From Mangifera indica (Eukaryota > Streptophyta > Magnoliopsida > Sapindales > Anacardiaceae), in assembly GCF_011075055.1 (NCBI RefSeq), contig NC_058138.1, forward strand, positions 20,682,928-20,746,927: a stretch of 64,000 nt of DNA, read 5' to 3'. Numbering within the stretch: position 1 is the stretch's first letter; each line of letters begins with the position of its first letter. Shown one piece after another: positions 56,457 through 64,000 of this stretch. Below the pieces are notes generated by a model. That model did not search any database and was not told the origin of the DNA. It saw nothing but the letters and a program-made list of their open reading frames with translations. Position numbers and translations under genes: made by a program.

Positions 56457-57840
56457 CTCTGATACTATCTTTACCGGCTAATTTCTTACAACTGATTGTG
56501 CATGGCAGTTGGCCATGTCTAATATATGCAAAACTTGATCATGTTGACTCATGCATGCATGCCTCAATACTATATTTTTATATTCTTCTTCTGTTTTCCG
56601 ACCTATTCGGTCAAGTAGATTAATGGGGAAATACATATTGGTCAAGGCCTGCAAAAGTTCTCTTTATTGAGCCACTTGCGACTTTCTGAACGAAGATTCC
56701 TCTACCTTGTTGGAGTTTTCCCAACTGCTCCTTTAGTGCTTTTTATTTCATCCTTGAAGTGAAAGGGACAGTTCTTTTCTTCTGTTATTATATTATAAAG
56801 GCAGGCAAGCTTTCCCAGTTGCTCAATTTAGTCCCTTGTTTTACTTTCAAAGCCAAAAAAAGTCTTCTCAGTTCTTTTGTTTATACGTTAGCATAGACGT
56901 AGGATTAGTTTAGCTAGTTTGTTTGGATCTATTAAAATTGAATCCTGTCCACATCAAGAAATATAGATTAGTTAGCCCTCTTAGGACGTGATTAGCCTGC
57001 CTCTAGAATGAATCTTTTTTCAGTAGATGGAGGCTTGTGTTGGCATTGACTAGGGACTGAACCCATATCTCGATCAAACTTATGGTGAAATTTGTTGATC
57101 ACAAACGGTAAAATTAATATACAGAATTTTAACTTCCCAATTACGTATTTAAATAATATATTATTGTATAATTGAATAATTTTAAATTAAAGATAAAATA
57201 ATATTTAATCATATAATAATACATTATTTAAATATTTAATTGAATATTCAAAACTGGATACACGTAACATTGCTCAATCACAAAATGGGTAAGTTATATA
57301 TATTGCATGTTTCAAACATATTGAATCAAGACTGTAAACAGCCTATTAAATGGATGCAATGGAGATTGAATAATGTAAGATGGTATATTCTGGCATTCAA
57401 GTTCAAACTTACATAAAATACAGAGAACAAAATTTTGGACCTGGGAATCTACAGGTTCATGATCTAGATGGTTTAGGTGAAAAAAGTTGAGGAGAGAGAT
57501 TCCAAAAATGCATGGAAAGAAATGTTCATGAAGATAAAATATTATAGTACAAGTCTGGTGACTGCATTTGAGCTATAGTTTTCTACAACCGACCCTCTTT
57601 TTGAGTAACTTAAGAGTCTGTACCCATGACCCATAATACAACATTATCCATGTTAATGAAAATCAGGAGACCTGAGACTAAGATACATGGAAGGAGCATG
57701 TAAATCCACTAAAACCTATGGATTAGCATTTGCTTAAGTCCCTAATGGCTTGATAGAGAAATTAAAAAAATAAGCTCGAATTGTAAAGATTGTTACTGCT
57801 ACAAATATGGTACAGAAGTGGCAGCAGATTCTGGTGTTAA
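56457..57840. other. Intergenic, IQD upstream and NEK 3' region
   Basis: No gene recognised. The part next to 56456 is the IQD leader/promoter; 57100-57260 is A+T-rich and may hold MITE debris. Confidence 0.4.
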
Positions 57841-63596
<5,756 letters not shown>

Positions 63597-64000
63597 TTTA
63601 ATGGTCCGCTTGAAAACCTTTCCTGTGTGTACATCAGAGACTTGCATTGCCATGAGAAATCACAGAATATTCAAAATACTCAAAAAGTACATTATAAATG
63701 TACAAGAAAGAGAGAAGTTACACTGTCTATCTAAGTCACTCAACTGATGCGTAACCTTAGAAGCAAACAAATCTTCTTCAGAAATATAGAGAAGAACATG
63801 TAGAAGTATCACTTCAAAGATTAAATAAAAAAACTAAAAAGATCCTTGAAAGCCAAGTAAAAAGAACAAAATTTTGCTATTAAAGCCCTATCCTTTTTTA
63901 ACAAAATATCATAAATCCATTTTTTAATCGATTAAAAATAGAACTTGTCAAGAATTATGGAGCACAACATAGCACATTGCATGACTCTAAGCAGTTACGC
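63597..64000. other. NEK 5' leader and upstream region
   Basis: Upstream sequence of the kinase gene. It includes the in-frame ATG at 63653, preceded by an in-frame stop. No other feature is seen up to the window edge. Confidence 0.5.

Overview
This is plant nuclear DNA, most likely from a eudicot. It is A+T-rich, and its genes have many short exons with GT..AG introns. The gene content is plant-specific (IQD, DUF868, DRT102, TSO1/tesmin CXC, NDL, plant-type NEK), and plant-type LTR elements, MITEs and Mutator-like foldback elements lie between genes. I cannot name the species. I worked out exon structures by eye from splice sites, frame continuity and family conservation. Every multi-exon CDS given here sums to a multiple of three.

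Layout. 1-8093: gene-free, A+T-rich, with several decayed MITE-like blocks and two foldback elements that share a terminal motif; the larger has a perfect 9-bp target duplication. 8094-9116 (+): a single-exon DUF868 gene. 10636-15013 (-): an eight-exon DUF2358 gene. 16431-17342 (+): DRT102, an RpiB-like domain fused to a cupin. 21135-22034 (+): a second DUF868 gene. 25498-25809 (+): protein phosphatase 1 inhibitor-3. 26725-30433 (+): an eleven-exon NDR/NDL gene. 31677-43582 (+): a tesmin/TSO1-like CXC (TCX) gene whose third exon is split by a 6,991-bp Ty3/Gypsy element. 44280-48055 (-): EMC2. 49106-53286 (+): the 3' half of a PUS7/TruD-type pseudouridine synthase, decayed, with its last exon split by a second, truncated Gypsy element. 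53732-54213: a PIF/Harbinger-type MITE. 54893-56456 (-): an IQD calmodulin-target gene. 57841-63596 (-): a NIMA-related kinase (NEK).

The order DUF2358, DRT102, DUF868, TCX, EMC2, PUS7-like, NEK matches, as I recall it, the order of Arabidopsis loci At3g04890, 04880, 04860, 04850, 04830, 04820 and 04810. The window therefore looks like a conserved eudicot gene block with a few extra genes (IQD, INH3, NDL, first DUF868) and local transposon damage. These are independent housekeeping and signalling genes, not a pathway cluster.

The most notable events are the two exon insertions. In each, removing the element and one 5-bp target copy restores the host reading frame exactly: GTGTC in TCX, CATTC in the PUS7 relic. 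The TCX insertion looks very young, since its two 827-bp LTRs differ at one position by eye. It leaves a predicted 168-residue product without the DNA-binding domain.
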